From positions 1,488,001 to 1,552,000 of the forward strand of contig NZ_CP128477.1 in NCBI RefSeq assembly GCF_030369675.1: DNA of 64,000 nt, read 5' to 3'. The DNA comes from Peteryoungia algae. GTDB lineage: Bacteria; Pseudomonadota; Alphaproteobacteria; Rhizobiales; Rhizobiaceae. Within the stretch, counting starts at the first letter, position 1, and each line of letters opens with the position of its first letter. This document shows positions 14,000 through 23,070 of this stretch, piece after piece. The notes under the pieces were generated by a model, which was given only the letters and a program-made list of their open reading frames with translations, had not been told where the DNA came from and ran no database searches. A program made the translations under genes and the position numbers.

Positions 14000-15544
14000 A
14001 TGTCCGTGACTGTTGACGCTGTCGCCGGAAAGGCGACGCGGCGGGAGTGGATCGGTCTTTTGATCCTGTCCATTGCCTGCCTCATCTATTCGATGGACCT
14101 TTCGGTCCTGTTCCTGGCCACGCCCTCGATCGTGGCCGACCTCGATCCATCGGCCACCCAGCTCTTGTGGATCAACGACATCTACGGCTTCATGGTCGCC
14201 GGCTTTCTCGTCACCATGGGCACGCTCGGCGACCGCATCGGTCGTCGCAAGGTCCTGCTGACCGGCGCCTTCTTCTTCGGCGCGGCCTCGGTCTTTGCCG
14301 CCTTCGCCAACACTGCCTCCATGCTGATCGTCGCGCGCGCCCTTCTCGGCATCGCCGGCGCAACGATCGCCCCGTCAACTCTCTCGCTTGTCGTCAACCT
14401 GTTTCGTGACGAGAGCGAACGCAACCGGGCAATCAGCATCTGGGGCACCGCCTTTGCGCTGGGTGGCCTGATCGGCCCGTTGATCGGCGGTGTACTCCTG
14501 CAGTACTTCCACTGGGGATCGGTCTTCCTGATCAACGTCCCGATCATGGCGGCGCTCCTGGCCACGGCGCCCTTCCTTCTGCCGGAATACAAGGATGACA
14601 ATGCCGGTCGACTTGACCTCATGAGCGTCGCGCTCTCGCTTCTGACCGTCCTGCCCATCGTCTACGGGTTGAAGAACATGGCAGCCGAGGGCTTTCACTC
14701 CACACAGCTTCTGCCGATTCTCTTTGGCATTGCTGTCGGTGTGATCTTCGTCAAGCGCCAGAAGATGCTCCAGCACCCGATGATCGATCTCGCACTGTTC
14801 AGGATCCCGGCCTTCACCGCCTCACTGGTGGTCAACCTCGCCGGCGTCTTCTTCATTTTCGGCATCTTCCTTTTCCAGAACCTCTTTATGCAGCTCGTCA
14901 TCGGCCTCACGCCGCTCGAGGCCGCCCTCTGGTCCATTCCCTCATCGCTGGTCTTCACGGTCATGTCCTTCCAGGCCTGGCGCGTGACGAACAGGCTTGG
15001 ACCGGTGAAAACCGTCTTGCTGGGACTTGTGGTCAATGCACTTGGCACCGGTCTGATGGCGATCGCCGCCTGGTATTCGAGCCTCATCGGCGTGCTCGGC
15101 GCCAGCATGATCATGGGCCTGGGCTTTGTACCCGTCATCCTGACAACGACGGGACTGATCGTCGGCACAGCCCCTCCGGAGCGGGCGGGCTCGGCATCCG
15201 CCATTTCGGAGACCAGTGCGGAGTTTGGCGGAGCTCTGGGCGTGGCGATCCTCGGCAGCCTTGGAACGCTCATCTATCGCTTCGGGATGCAGAATGCGGA
15301 TCTGACCGCGCTTTCAGTGGCAGACAGGGACTCGGTCATCTCGACATTGGGGACGGCGCTTGAATTGGCACGCAACAGCGGAAATCTGGCCGCACCCTGG
15401 CTCGACCTGGCACGCGAGAGCTATGCCCATGGCTTCGCGCTCTGCTGCGCCCTCGCCACCTTGACCCTGCTGTTGCTTGCCGCCATAGCCGCAAGAGTCT
15501 ACGCCCGCACCGAGCTCGACGAAAGCCGGATTGCCGGCCAATAG
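14000..15544 (+). CDS. MFS transporter, DHA2 (14-TMS) drug exporter family
   Basis: This 514-residue protein has about fourteen hydrophobic segments, motif A GTLGDRIGRRKVLL between TM2 and TM3, and motif C-like glycine-rich TM5 (GGLIGPLIGG). It resembles SmvA-type proton-driven exporters of quaternary cations and dyes. Substrate remains an inference. It is transcribed divergently from the EamA exporter. The ribosome site is weak (GTGAG). Confidence 0.85.
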   Translation: MSVTVDAVAGKATRREWIGLLILSIACLIYSMDLSVLFLATPSIVADLDPSATQLLWINDIYGFMVAGFLVTMGTLGDRIGRRKVLLTGAFFFGAASVFAAFANTASMLIVARALLGIAGATIAPSTLSLVVNLFRDESERNRAISIWGTAFALGGLIGPLIGGVLLQYFHWGSVFLINVPIMAALLATAPFLLPEYKDDNAGRLDLMSVALSLLTVLPIVYGLKNMAAEGFHSTQLLPILFGIAVGVIFVKRQKMLQHPMIDLALFRIPAFTASLVVNLAGVFFIFGIFLFQNLFMQLVIGLTPLEAALWSIPSSLVFTVMSFQAWRVTNRLGPVKTVLLGLVVNALGTGLMAIAAWYSSLIGVLGASMIMGLGFVPVILTTTGLIVGTAPPERAGSASAISETSAEFGGALGVAILGSLGTLIYRFGMQNADLTALSVADRDSVISTLGTALELARNSGNLAAPWLDLARESYAHGFALCCALATLTLLLLAAIAARVYARTELDESRIAGQ

Positions 15545-15553
15545 AGATCGTTG

Positions 15554-17011
15554 CTAGAGGCCCGGCAGGGTGTCGAACAGGCGCTTCACACCTTGCAGAT
15601 CGGATCGGAAGGCCTCGAGACTGCGTGCCTTCAGATCCTCATCGGGCATACGCAAGATTGCTGCAGGATGTGTTGTGACAAGCAGCATCCGGTCTTCCTG
15701 CATCGGGATCGGCATGCCGCGGACTTCGGCGATCGGCCGGCTTTCGCCCGTAAGCGAAAGATAGGCGGTTGCCCCCAGTGCCACCACGATGCGCGGCTTG
15801 ATCACCTCGATTTCCTTGGCCACCCACCAGCGGCAATGGGCGACTTCGCCTGCATCGGGGCGCATGTGGATGCGCCGCTTGCCGCGCCGCTCATATTTGA
15901 AATGCTTGACGGCATTGGTGACATACACCTGGCTCCGGTCGATCCCGGCCGCCTCAATGGCCTCGTCGAAGACCTTCCCGGCGGGACCGATGAAAGGTCG
16001 TCCCGCGAGGTCCTCCGTGTCGCCGGGCTGTTCGCCGACGAAGAGGACTTCGGCATCGACGGGTCCCTCGCCGAATACGGTCTGTGTCGCATGGCAATGC
16101 AGTAAACACCGCGTGCAAGCGGACGCTTCCTGACGCAGGCGTTCAAGCGGCGGCAGATCGACCGCCGCCTCTTCGTCCCGTCCACGCCACTGCGCCTGTA
16201 ACCGCTCGTGAAAGGCCGGCGGCTGGCTCGCCTGCCGCGCTGCCATCTCGGCCACGCGACGTTCGGCGCCCGCGATCAGGTCTGGAATGAGCGACGCCTC
16301 GGGCATGTTCTTCCAGTATTTCTTCGGCATCTCCGACTGCATGGCTCGGATCTTCAAACGTGCCGGATTGAAGATATTGGCGAAGTAGGTACGCCAGAGT
16401 TCATCCGTCGCGTCCTCGGCCGTCGGTCGGGCGGCGGGCTCGCGGGAGGTCTTCAGCGCTTCTCCGTTCCAGGCGGCAGATCCCCTGGGCGTTGCGATCA
16501 GCCAGTCCATGTCGGTGAAGCGCCGTTGAAAGAAGCCCGCCGTGCGGGAGACGATGAAATGCTCCGGCTCGAACCAGGCGACGAAACGCCGGCGCTCGGC
16601 CTGAACAGCCTCTACCTCGCGAAACCGCACGAAGGCTTTCATCTTGTGGCTGTCACGCCTCACATTCTTGATCAGTCGCATGAGCAGTGCGACGTCGGCA
16701 TCGGACCTCACCTGCAACAGGCTGCGCTCCGCCTGGAGGCGCCAGAGGATGCGATAGAGAAGCGAAAACCGATCAGGATCCGAATGGCAGATCGCCGTTT
16801 CTGCCGCCTCGATGAAACCCTTGGGCACGACCATGTCCGACGGCGCGGTGTGCCCGGGTTCTGGCCCATCGACAGCGCCGAACAGATCCTCCCCCTGTCC
16901 AGCAACCTGCCAGCGAACCTCGTCCGGCGCGACCGCATCTGCAAGCAGACGGCGGGCGGCATGCCGCCATTCACCGAACTCCCCTCGCCCGTCGAGCGTG
17001 ACCGTCCGCAT
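15554..17011 (-). CDS. udgX: UdgX-family uracil-DNA-binding protein fused to a DUF4130-type domain
   Basis: This 485-residue fusion has an N-terminal DUF4130-like domain (about 60-235) and a C-terminal family-4-like uracil-DNA glycosylase domain (about 285-485). The UdgX hallmarks are present: GEQPGDTED (326-334), the KRRIH loop (378-382) whose His is known in mycobacterial UdgX to bond covalently to the abasic sugar, and HPAAILR (448-454). Cys299, Cys302 and Cys393 are likely 4Fe-4S ligands, with Cys306 nearby. The enzyme excises uracil and stays cross-linked. ATG 17011 overlaps the upstream stop as TGATG, so the two genes are translationally coupled. Confidence 0.93.
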   Translation of the reverse strand: MRTVTLDGRGEFGEWRHAARRLLADAVAPDEVRWQVAGQGEDLFGAVDGPEPGHTAPSDMVVPKGFIEAAETAICHSDPDRFSLLYRILWRLQAERSLLQVRSDADVALLMRLIKNVRRDSHKMKAFVRFREVEAVQAERRRFVAWFEPEHFIVSRTAGFFQRRFTDMDWLIATPRGSAAWNGEALKTSREPAARPTAEDATDELWRTYFANIFNPARLKIRAMQSEMPKKYWKNMPEASLIPDLIAGAERRVAEMAARQASQPPAFHERLQAQWRGRDEEAAVDLPPLERLRQEASACTRCLLHCHATQTVFGEGPVDAEVLFVGEQPGDTEDLAGRPFIGPAGKVFDEAIEAAGIDRSQVYVTNAVKHFKYERRGKRRIHMRPDAGEVAHCRWWVAKEIEVIKPRIVVALGATAYLSLTGESRPIAEVRGMPIPMQEDRMLLVTTHPAAILRMPDEDLKARSLEAFRSDLQGVKRLFDTLPGL

Positions 17012-18240
17012 CAAAAGAGCGACAACTGTTCGGCCGGCGGCGCAAAGACGGCGCGAAGATCCGTACGGTCGAGGCTGCGATTGGGCGACCAGCCCTCTGC
17101 GACGATGAAGGATCGCACCTTCTTCAAGGACACGCCAAGCCGCGCCAGGTCTTCGAGCCTCACCCGCCTGTGGCGCCGGGCAGACAAAAGTCCGTTGACC
17201 GTCTTTGTGCCGAAACCGGGCACGCGCAACAGCGTCTCACGATCCGCCTTGTTGACATCGACAGGAAAGCGGTCGCGATTGGCGAGCGCCCAGGCGAGCT
17301 TCGGGTCCAGCTCGAGATCGAGCATGCCACCCTGCCCGATCGATGAAATCTCCTCGACCGAGAAACCGTAGAAGCGATAGAGCCAGTCGGCCTGATAGAG
17401 GCGATGCTCGCGCATCAGCGGCGGCTTGATCAGCGGGAGGTTTTTCGAACTGTCCGGGATCGGGCTGAATGCGGAATAATAGACCCGCTTCAGGCCATAG
17501 GAGCTGTAGAGCCGCGCACTCGATCCGAGGATCGTCGCGTCATCGGCGCCATCAGCCCCGACGATCATTTGCGTGCTCTGTCCGCCGGGAACGAATTTCT
17601 TGCGCCGGCCGGTATGCGTTGGCTCGCGGGCCTCATCGATCTTCAGCCTCAGATCCGCCATGGACCGGCGGATGTTCACGGGCCGCTTTTCAGGAGCGTA
17701 TCGTTCGAGCCCGTGATCGGTCGGCAATTCGATATTGATCGACAGACGGTCGGCATAGAGGCCTGCCTCTTCCACCAGATGCGCCGAGGCCTCGGGGATC
17801 GTCTTCAGGTGAATATAGCCGCGGAAATCATGCTTGGTCCTGAGGTCTCTCGCGACCGTCACCATTTCCGCCATCGTATCGTCGGAGGAGCGGATGATGC
17901 CAGACGACAGAAACAGCCCCTCGATATAGTTGCGCCGATAGAACTCGATCGTCAGCCACACCACTTCCTCCGGTGTAAAGCGGGCGCGTTCGATATTGCT
18001 CGACGAGCGATTGATGCAATAGGCGCAGTCGTAGATGCAGAAATTCGTCAGCAGGATCTTCAACAGAGAGATGCATCGACCATCCGGCGCATAGGCATGG
18101 CAGATCCCTGAACCCTCTGTCGACCCCAGACCACCAGAGGCCGCAGAATCGCGCTTGGTCGTCCCGCTCGACGCGCAGGACGCATCGTATTTGGCAGCGT
18201 CGGAGAGAATGGCGAGACGTTCTTTGAGAGACTTCTTCAT
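17011..18240 (-). CDS. Putative DNA modification/repair radical SAM protein with HhH domain
   Basis: This 409-residue protein belongs to the radical SAM family constantly paired with UdgX/DUF4130. The cluster motif CIYDCAYC (Cys68, Cys72, Cys75) is intact, and extra conserved cysteines precede it (KYDASCASSG, GICHAYAPDGRC). A helix-hairpin-helix region (DVNKADRETLLRVPGFGTK) near the C-terminus suggests DNA binding. The chemistry is not established. It is the first gene of the operon. Its ATG has no Shine-Dalgarno and sits only six bases from the SOS box, so the message is probably leaderless. Confidence 0.92.
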   Translation of the reverse strand: MKKSLKERLAILSDAAKYDASCASSGTTKRDSAASGGLGSTEGSGICHAYAPDGRCISLLKILLTNFCIYDCAYCINRSSSNIERARFTPEEVVWLTIEFYRRNYIEGLFLSSGIIRSSDDTMAEMVTVARDLRTKHDFRGYIHLKTIPEASAHLVEEAGLYADRLSINIELPTDHGLERYAPEKRPVNIRRSMADLRLKIDEAREPTHTGRRKKFVPGGQSTQMIVGADGADDATILGSSARLYSSYGLKRVYYSAFSPIPDSSKNLPLIKPPLMREHRLYQADWLYRFYGFSVEEISSIGQGGMLDLELDPKLAWALANRDRFPVDVNKADRETLLRVPGFGTKTVNGLLSARRHRRVRLEDLARLGVSLKKVRSFIVAEGWSPNRSLDRTDLRAVFAPPAEQLSLF

Positions 18241-18246
18241 TTTTAT

Positions 18247-18277
18247 GTTCTCTATACGTTCTCCTGACTTCCGTCAA
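18247..18277 (-). promoter_or_regulatory. LexA (SOS) box and promoter of the radical SAM-udgX operon
   Basis: GTTC-TCTATAC-GTTC at 18247-18261 matches exactly the alphaproteobacterial LexA operator GTTC-N7-GTTC. On the minus strand it covers a -10-like TATAGA (18256-18251) with TTGACG 15 bases upstream (18277-18272). LexA would block this promoter and DNA damage would release it. Confidence 0.8.
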
Positions 18278-18403
18278 GAAAAAGACCTGCGACATTCCGT
18301 CTCCACACCTGCCAAGCAATTGAGAAAGTTAGCGTTTTCGAGCCTGAAACGGCGATGTGGAATCAGGTGTCGAAAACTCTGGAAATTGCGCTGACCATTC
18401 TGC

Positions 18404-18409
18404 TATAGT
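18404..18409 (+). promoter_or_regulatory. Probable greA -10 element
   Basis: TATAGT at 18404-18409 is a good -10 hexamer about 100 bases before the greA start. A matching -35 at normal spacing is not clear. Confidence 0.35.
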
Positions 18410-18433
18410 CCCGCTCAACCTGATTTGTGACAT

Positions 18434-18469
18434 GGTTCCGCAGCTTTGCTTCGGAACCTGTTTTCTTTT
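18434..18469 (+). promoter_or_regulatory. Terminator-like hairpin in the greA leader
   Basis: A perfect 7-bp stem, GGTTCCG (18434-18440) with CGGAACC (18452-18458), is followed by a T-rich run ending at 18469. It lies between the probable start site and the greA start at 18508. It looks like a premature terminator. Confidence 0.55.
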
Positions 18470-18507
18470 GTGTCCGCTGTGCGGCCATGAATACGAAGGA
18501 AGACGAA

Positions 18508-18984
18508 ATGGTAGACAAGGTACCGATGACGCAGAACGGCTTCGTCCGGCTCAACGAAGAGTTGCGCTGGCGCCAGCAGGAAGAGCGTCCCCGCATCATC
18601 GAGGCGATTGCAGAGGCGCGCGCCCATGGCGATCTCTCCGAGAATGCGGAGTATCACGCCGCCAAGGAAGCGCAGAGCCACAACGAGGGCCGCGTCGGCG
18701 AACTGGAAGACCTGATCGCACGTGCAGAAGTCATCGATCTCTCGAAGATGTCCGGCTCCAAGATCAAGTTCGGCGCGACCGTAAAGCTCATCGACGAGGA
18801 CACCGATGAAGAGAAGACCTACCAGATCGTCGGCGACCAGGAAGCCGATGTGAAGGCTGGCCGTATCTCGATCTCCTCGCCGATCGCCCGCGCGCTGATC
18901 GGCAAGGAAGTCGGCGACAACATCGAAGTCGTCGCCCCGGGCGGCTCCAAGGCCTACGAGATCCTCGCGGTCAAGTGGGGCTGA
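18508..18984 (+). CDS. greA: Transcription elongation factor GreA
   Basis: This 158-residue protein rescues backtracked RNA polymerase by stimulating transcript cleavage. The N-terminal coiled coil includes the acidic tip segment [15 protein letters not shown]. The C-terminal FKBP-like domain ends [14 protein letters not shown]. Length matches the family exactly. The frame is open upstream, but ATG 18508 has AAGGAAGA before it and starts the conserved MVDKVPMT. It heads a row with the two LPS genes, as I recall for rhizobial greA-lpsB loci. Confidence 0.97.
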   Translation: MVDKVPMTQNGFVRLNEELRWRQQEERPRIIEAIAEARAHGDLSENAEYHAAKEAQSHNEGRVGELEDLIARAEVIDLSKMSGSKIKFGATVKLIDEDTDEEKTYQIVGDQEADVKAGRISISSPIARALIGKEVGDNIEVVAPGGSKAYEILAVKWG

Positions 18985-19006
18985 TCTAGGCCGGAAGGGC
19001 TTTCCC

Positions 19007-20074
19007 GTGTCGCAATCCCTCGAGGAGATCACTGTGATCGCGCCGCATTTCAAGCGGCGCCTTTCAGGGGTAACGTCGACGGTCATCCAGCTCATACCCG
19101 AGCAGCGACGACAGGGCCTTGGAATTCTGACGTTCGGGCCCGGCCTGCCCGGGCATCTGCCGAAAATGCGCTGGGCGCAACTGCCCGGGCTCTGGAAGAG
19201 ACCGAAAGCCGCCTCCGACCGCGTCTGGCATGCCCGCCGCAACAACGAGATGCTGGCTGGCCTGATCCTCCGCGACGTCTGTCGAATGCCGCTCAAGCTG
19301 CTCTTTACCTCGGCGGCTCAACGGAACCACAGCCGCTATACCCGCTGGCTCATCTCGAAAATGGACGCCGTGGTCGCGACCAATGCGAAGTCTGGCTCGT
19401 TCCTCAAGGTCCCCCACACCGTCATCCGCCATGGTGTGGACCTTGAGCTTTTCCATCCAGCCGATGGTATGGATACAGACCTCCCGGAGGATCTGCATGG
19501 CCGTCTGCTGGTCGGTTGCTTCGGTCGCGTGCGACACCAGAAGGGCACGGATCTCTTCGTTCGCGCCATGATCGAGCTTTTGCCGCAGAACCCTCAATGG
19601 ACCGCGGTCATCTGCGGGCGCATTACCCCCGAGCATTCCGGGTTTGCCGATCAACTCAGGGCAGACATCGCGCGAGCCGGGTTGACCGATCGCATCCGCT
19701 TTCTGGGCGAAGTAGGCGACATCAAGCCCTGGTACCGTCACCTGGCTCTCTACGTCGCGCCCTCACGCAATGAGGGATTTGGCCTGACGCCGCTCGAGGC
19801 CATGGCGTCGGGCACGGCAGTGGTGGCGAGCGATGCCGGCGCCTATGCCGAGATGATTGTCGAAGGCGAGACCGGAGCGGTTGTCCCGGCAGGCGACTAT
19901 GACCGTCTTCGCGATGCGATCTCGGACTTCCTGGTCCCCGAGAAAGCAAAACTGGCTGGCCGCAAGGGACGCGATCACGTCGTGGAAAGTTTCGGGCTCC
20001 AGCACGAAGCACGAGCACTCGGTAATGTATACGACAGTCTGATCCAGCAGCGAATGGTAGCGACGCATGAGTGA
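19007..20074 (+). CDS. lpsB: LPS core mannosyltransferase (LpsB/LpcC-like, GT4)
   Basis: This 355-residue GT-B enzyme has the retaining GT4 C-terminal signature SRNEGFGLTPLEAMASG (with E-x7-E) and VGCFGRVRHQKGTDLF at the start of the nucleotide-sugar domain. Position directly after greA, length and N-terminus (IAPHFKRRLSGVTSTV) match rhizobial LpsB/LpcC, which adds mannose to the LPS inner core at the cytoplasmic face. GTG 19007 with GGAAGGG upstream is the start. It overlaps the next gene by eight bases. Confidence 0.82.
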   Translation: MSQSLEEITVIAPHFKRRLSGVTSTVIQLIPEQRRQGLGILTFGPGLPGHLPKMRWAQLPGLWKRPKAASDRVWHARRNNEMLAGLILRDVCRMPLKLLFTSAAQRNHSRYTRWLISKMDAVVATNAKSGSFLKVPHTVIRHGVDLELFHPADGMDTDLPEDLHGRLLVGCFGRVRHQKGTDLFVRAMIELLPQNPQWTAVICGRITPEHSGFADQLRADIARAGLTDRIRFLGEVGDIKPWYRHLALYVAPSRNEGFGLTPLEAMASGTAVVASDAGAYAEMIVEGETGAVVPAGDYDRLRDAISDFLVPEKAKLAGRKGRDHVVESFGLQHEARALGNVYDSLIQQRMVATHE

Positions 20075-21272
20075 CGTGGAATTCATCTGCCATACGAAAC
20101 AGTTGAGCGCATTGTGCAGCCATTCCGCGGGGAGGATTCTGCCGATACCGACGAGGCTTGGACAGATCTGCAGCGGATTGATCAAAAAACGCGGCTTGAT
20201 GGGCTTCCTCTCCGCGCTCATCGGAACGAATGCCGTCCCTGATCCGGGTTACCTCGTCGACAGGAACCTGATGCGCAGACAGATCCGCCTGCCGCAACTG
20301 TATTCCATCACACCAATTCGCAACACATACCGCTTTTTCCTGCTGCTGCGCGCCCGTTTGCAGGCGGCCCTGGTCAGCGCCCACTTCGAGGATCATCCGC
20401 AAGCAAGGGCCCTGGTCTTCAACGGGTATCTGATGCCGGACTCGATAACGAAGGCTGTCAGCGAGACCCTTGGACGAGAGACGCTCGTGCTGGAGAACGG
20501 CTTCTTTCCCCGAACCAGCCAGGCGGATACCGTCGGCATCAACTTTGACAGCACGCTGCCCCGCGACCGCGCATTCTACGAGTGGGTGGCCGACAAGATC
20601 TCGGATGAGCGCCCGCTAGAGCTGGTGAGACGCCCGTCCAAGCAGAAAGCGGCCGATCAGGTTGAGACGCCGCCGCGCTACATCTTCGTGCCCATGCAGG
20701 TACCAAGTGACATGCAGATCCTCAAGCATTCGCCATGGATCTCTGACATGAAACACTTGTATCAGGTAATCCATGGACTGGCGGAGCGCTTTCCGGAACG
20801 CGAGTTCGTGGTGAAGGAGCATCCGAGCTTTCCCCTGTCCATACAGCCGCAGATAAGTCGTCACCCCCGAATATCATTCGCAAATCACAATGAAACGAGA
20901 CAATTGATCGAAGGCGCCGAGGCGGTGCTGACGGTGAATTCGACGGTAGGTCTTGAGAGCCTTCTACTCGGCAAGAAGGTGATCACCTTGGGAAATGCGC
21001 CCTACAATGTCGAAGGAATGGTCCTGCAAGCTCGAAACGAGCAGGAGCTCCACTCCGCACTCGCTGCAATCGATAGCTGGACGCCGAACACCACGGTGAC
21101 CAACGCCTTTATTCGATACGTCCACAACGTCTTTCTCCTGCGCGGGGATGTCCGCAAGGGTGATGCTGAGATACTGGATGCACTCGGCTCCCGGGCTAGT
21201 GGCACGGATGAACATGCGCGTCTGACCGAGGCCTATGGCAGAGGCGTGGCTCGTACCGCTCCAGCAGATTGA
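20067..21272 (+). CDS. KpsS-like capsule/LPS polysaccharide biosynthesis protein
   Basis: This 401-residue protein resembles the capsule-synthesis (KpsS/KpsC, LipB) family, whose members are retaining Kdo transferases. The best match is the C-terminal GAEAVLTVNSTVGLESLLLG-type motif followed by KKVITLGNAPYN, and the VVKEHPSF segment. It starts inside the end of lpsB, so the two are coupled. It occupies the place where Sinorhizobium has lpsE, lpsD and lpsC. Codon use looks more AT-rich than in greA or trxB, consistent with an exchangeable surface-polysaccharide locus. The exact linkage made is unknown. Confidence 0.68.
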   Translation: MSDVEFICHTKQLSALCSHSAGRILPIPTRLGQICSGLIKKRGLMGFLSALIGTNAVPDPGYLVDRNLMRRQIRLPQLYSITPIRNTYRFFLLLRARLQAALVSAHFEDHPQARALVFNGYLMPDSITKAVSETLGRETLVLENGFFPRTSQADTVGINFDSTLPRDRAFYEWVADKISDERPLELVRRPSKQKAADQVETPPRYIFVPMQVPSDMQILKHSPWISDMKHLYQVIHGLAERFPEREFVVKEHPSFPLSIQPQISRHPRISFANHNETRQLIEGAEAVLTVNSTVGLESLLLGKKVITLGNAPYNVEGMVLQARNEQELHSALAAIDSWTPNTTVTNAFIRYVHNVFLLRGDVRKGDAEILDALGSRASGTDEHARLTEAYGRGVARTAPAD

Positions 21273-21369
21273 CCGCCTGCAGGCTCGAACGCATCCGGAT
21301 TCGCATAAAGCAAAAACCCGGCGACAAGATCTGCATGATCTGCAATTTCTGAGGCGCTTCGCAGCCCCC

Positions 21370-21837
21370 TCAGATCTCCACCATCCCCAGCTTCTTCACT
21401 TGCCGGATGGTGAGCATCGTCCTGACGGTGTCGACATGTTCGTTCGCCGTCAGCACCTCGATGACGAAATCCTGGAATTTCGTCAGATTTCCCGCCACGC
21501 AATGCAGCAGGAAGTCGCTGTCGCCGTTGACCATCCAGGCCTGGCGCACGATCGGCCAGCTGTCCGTTGCTGCGGCAAAGGCCTTGAGATTGGCTTCCGA
21601 CTGGTGCTTCAGGCCCACCATGCAGAAGGCGACAAGGTCGTAACCCAGCCGGCTTGCATTCAGGTCTGCGTGATAGCTTTCGATCACGCCTGCCTCTTCG
21701 AGCTTGCGCACCCGCCTCAGGCAGGGCGGCGCCGAGATCCCCACGCGCTCGGAGAGTTCCACATTGGTCATGCGTCCATCGCGCTGCAGTTCCTTGAGGA
21801 TCCTGAGGTCGATGGCGTCGAGTTCTACCTTGAGCAC
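21370..21837 (-). CDS. lrp: Lrp/AsnC-family transcriptional regulator
   Basis: This 155-residue protein has the N-terminal HTH (LDAIDLRILKELQRDGRMT, VELSERVGISAPPCLRR) and the C-terminal RAM ligand-binding domain (about 70-150). It sits between the LPS genes and trxB, the position of lrp in the Sinorhizobium lrp-lpsCDE locus. Such proteins bind amino acids and often repress themselves. A 19-bp palindrome lies 70 bases upstream of its start. Confidence 0.88.
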   Translation of the reverse strand: MLKVELDAIDLRILKELQRDGRMTNVELSERVGISAPPCLRRVRKLEEAGVIESYHADLNASRLGYDLVAFCMVGLKHQSEANLKAFAAATDSWPIVRQAWMVNGDSDFLLHCVAGNLTKFQDFVIEVLTANEHVDTVRTMLTIRQVKKLGMVEI

Positions 21838-21906
21838 GGCCGTTCCTTTTGAAGATGTGTCCGTTATCTACTCCAACCGGCGCAATTGGCAAGATTCAGC
21901 CACGTT

Positions 21907-21925
21907 CACGCACAATTATTGCGTG
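21907..21925. promoter_or_regulatory. Probable Lrp operator between lrp and trxB
   Basis: CACGCA-CAATTAT-TGCGTG is a perfect 6-bp inverted repeat around an AT-rich 7-base centre, close in form to Lrp/AsnC boxes. It lies between the divergent lrp and trxB genes. Confidence 0.55.
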
Positions 21926-22071
21926 GGTCGGCAATGCCCTGTTGCTAATGCGCCCGCATGCCTTGAATTGCGCTTCGCTTCGATCCTAAATGAGCGGCAG
22001 TTGCGCGAGGACCGGACAAGAGCCATATCGAGGCCCCGGTCGACACCGACTGCGCGTTGAAAGGAAGCGAC

Positions 22072-23049
22072 ATGACTGCCCGCCACACCAAGGTGCTGAT
22101 CATCGGCTCCGGCCCTGCCGGCTACACTGCAGCGATCTACGCCGCCCGCGCCATGCTGAAGCCGGTTCTGATCGCCGGCATGGAACAGGGTGGCCAGTTG
22201 ATGATCACGACCGATGTCGAGAATTATCCAGGCTTTGCCGATCCGATCCAGGGCCCCTGGCTGATGGAACAGATGCTCAACCAGGCGATCCATGTCGGGA
22301 CCGAGATCGTCAGCGACCTCGTCACCGAAGTCGACACCGTCAATCGCCCCTTCACGGTGAAGACCGACAGCGGTCAGGTCTGGACCGCCGACACGCTGAT
22401 CATCTGCACCGGTGCCAAGGCCAAGTGGCTCGGCATTGAAAGCGAGCAGCATTTCCAGGGCTTCGGCGTTTCCGCCTGCGCCACCTGCGATGGCTTCTTC
22501 TATCGCAACAAAGACGTGATCGTGGTCGGCGGTGGCAATTCCGCGGTCGAAGAAGCGCTTTATCTCTCGCATATCTGCAAGTCGGTCACGGTCGTGCACC
22601 GGCGCGACAGTTTCCGCTCTGAAAAGATCCTGCAGGAGCGCCTCTTCGCCAAGGATAATATCCGTGTTCTCTGGAACACCACGGTCGAGGAAATCACCGG
22701 CGCGCCGGCCAAGCCGCCCATGCCGCCCTCGGTGTCCGGCGTCCGGCTCAAGGACCGGCTCACGGGCGCTGTCAGCGACATGCCGATCGACGGCGTCTTC
22801 GTCGCGATTGGCCACGCACCGGCGGTCGAACTCTTCAAGGACAAGCTGAAGCTCAAGTCCAACGGCTATCTCTGGACCGCGCCCGATTCTACAGCGACCG
22901 ACGTGCCCGGCATCTTCGCTGCCGGTGACGTGACCGATGACATCTATCGTCAGGCGATCACCGCCGCCGGCATGGGATGCATGGCGGCACTGGAAGCCGA
23001 ACGCTACCTGTCGGCAATCCCGGTGGATGCGCAGCAAGCCGCGGAGTAA
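22072..23049 (+). CDS. trxB: Thioredoxin-disulfide reductase
   Basis: This 325-residue flavoprotein passes electrons from NADPH to thioredoxin. It shows the FAD motif IIGSGPAGYTAAIYAARA, the redox pair CATC (Cys136, Cys139), the NADPH motif GGGNSAVEEALYL and the C-terminal FAD motif FAAGDVTD. ATG 22072 has AAGGAAG upstream; the frame is open five codons further. It is followed after 21 bases by the LysR gene, as in Sinorhizobium trxB-lsrB. Confidence 0.97.
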   Translation: MTARHTKVLIIGSGPAGYTAAIYAARAMLKPVLIAGMEQGGQLMITTDVENYPGFADPIQGPWLMEQMLNQAIHVGTEIVSDLVTEVDTVNRPFTVKTDSGQVWTADTLIICTGAKAKWLGIESEQHFQGFGVSACATCDGFFYRNKDVIVVGGGNSAVEEALYLSHICKSVTVVHRRDSFRSEKILQERLFAKDNIRVLWNTTVEEITGAPAKPPMPPSVSGVRLKDRLTGAVSDMPIDGVFVAIGHAPAVELFKDKLKLKSNGYLWTAPDSTATDVPGIFAAGDVTDDIYRQAITAAGMGCMAALEAERYLSAIPVDAQQAAE

Positions 23050-23070
23050 ACCGACGTGAAGGGGGCCAGC

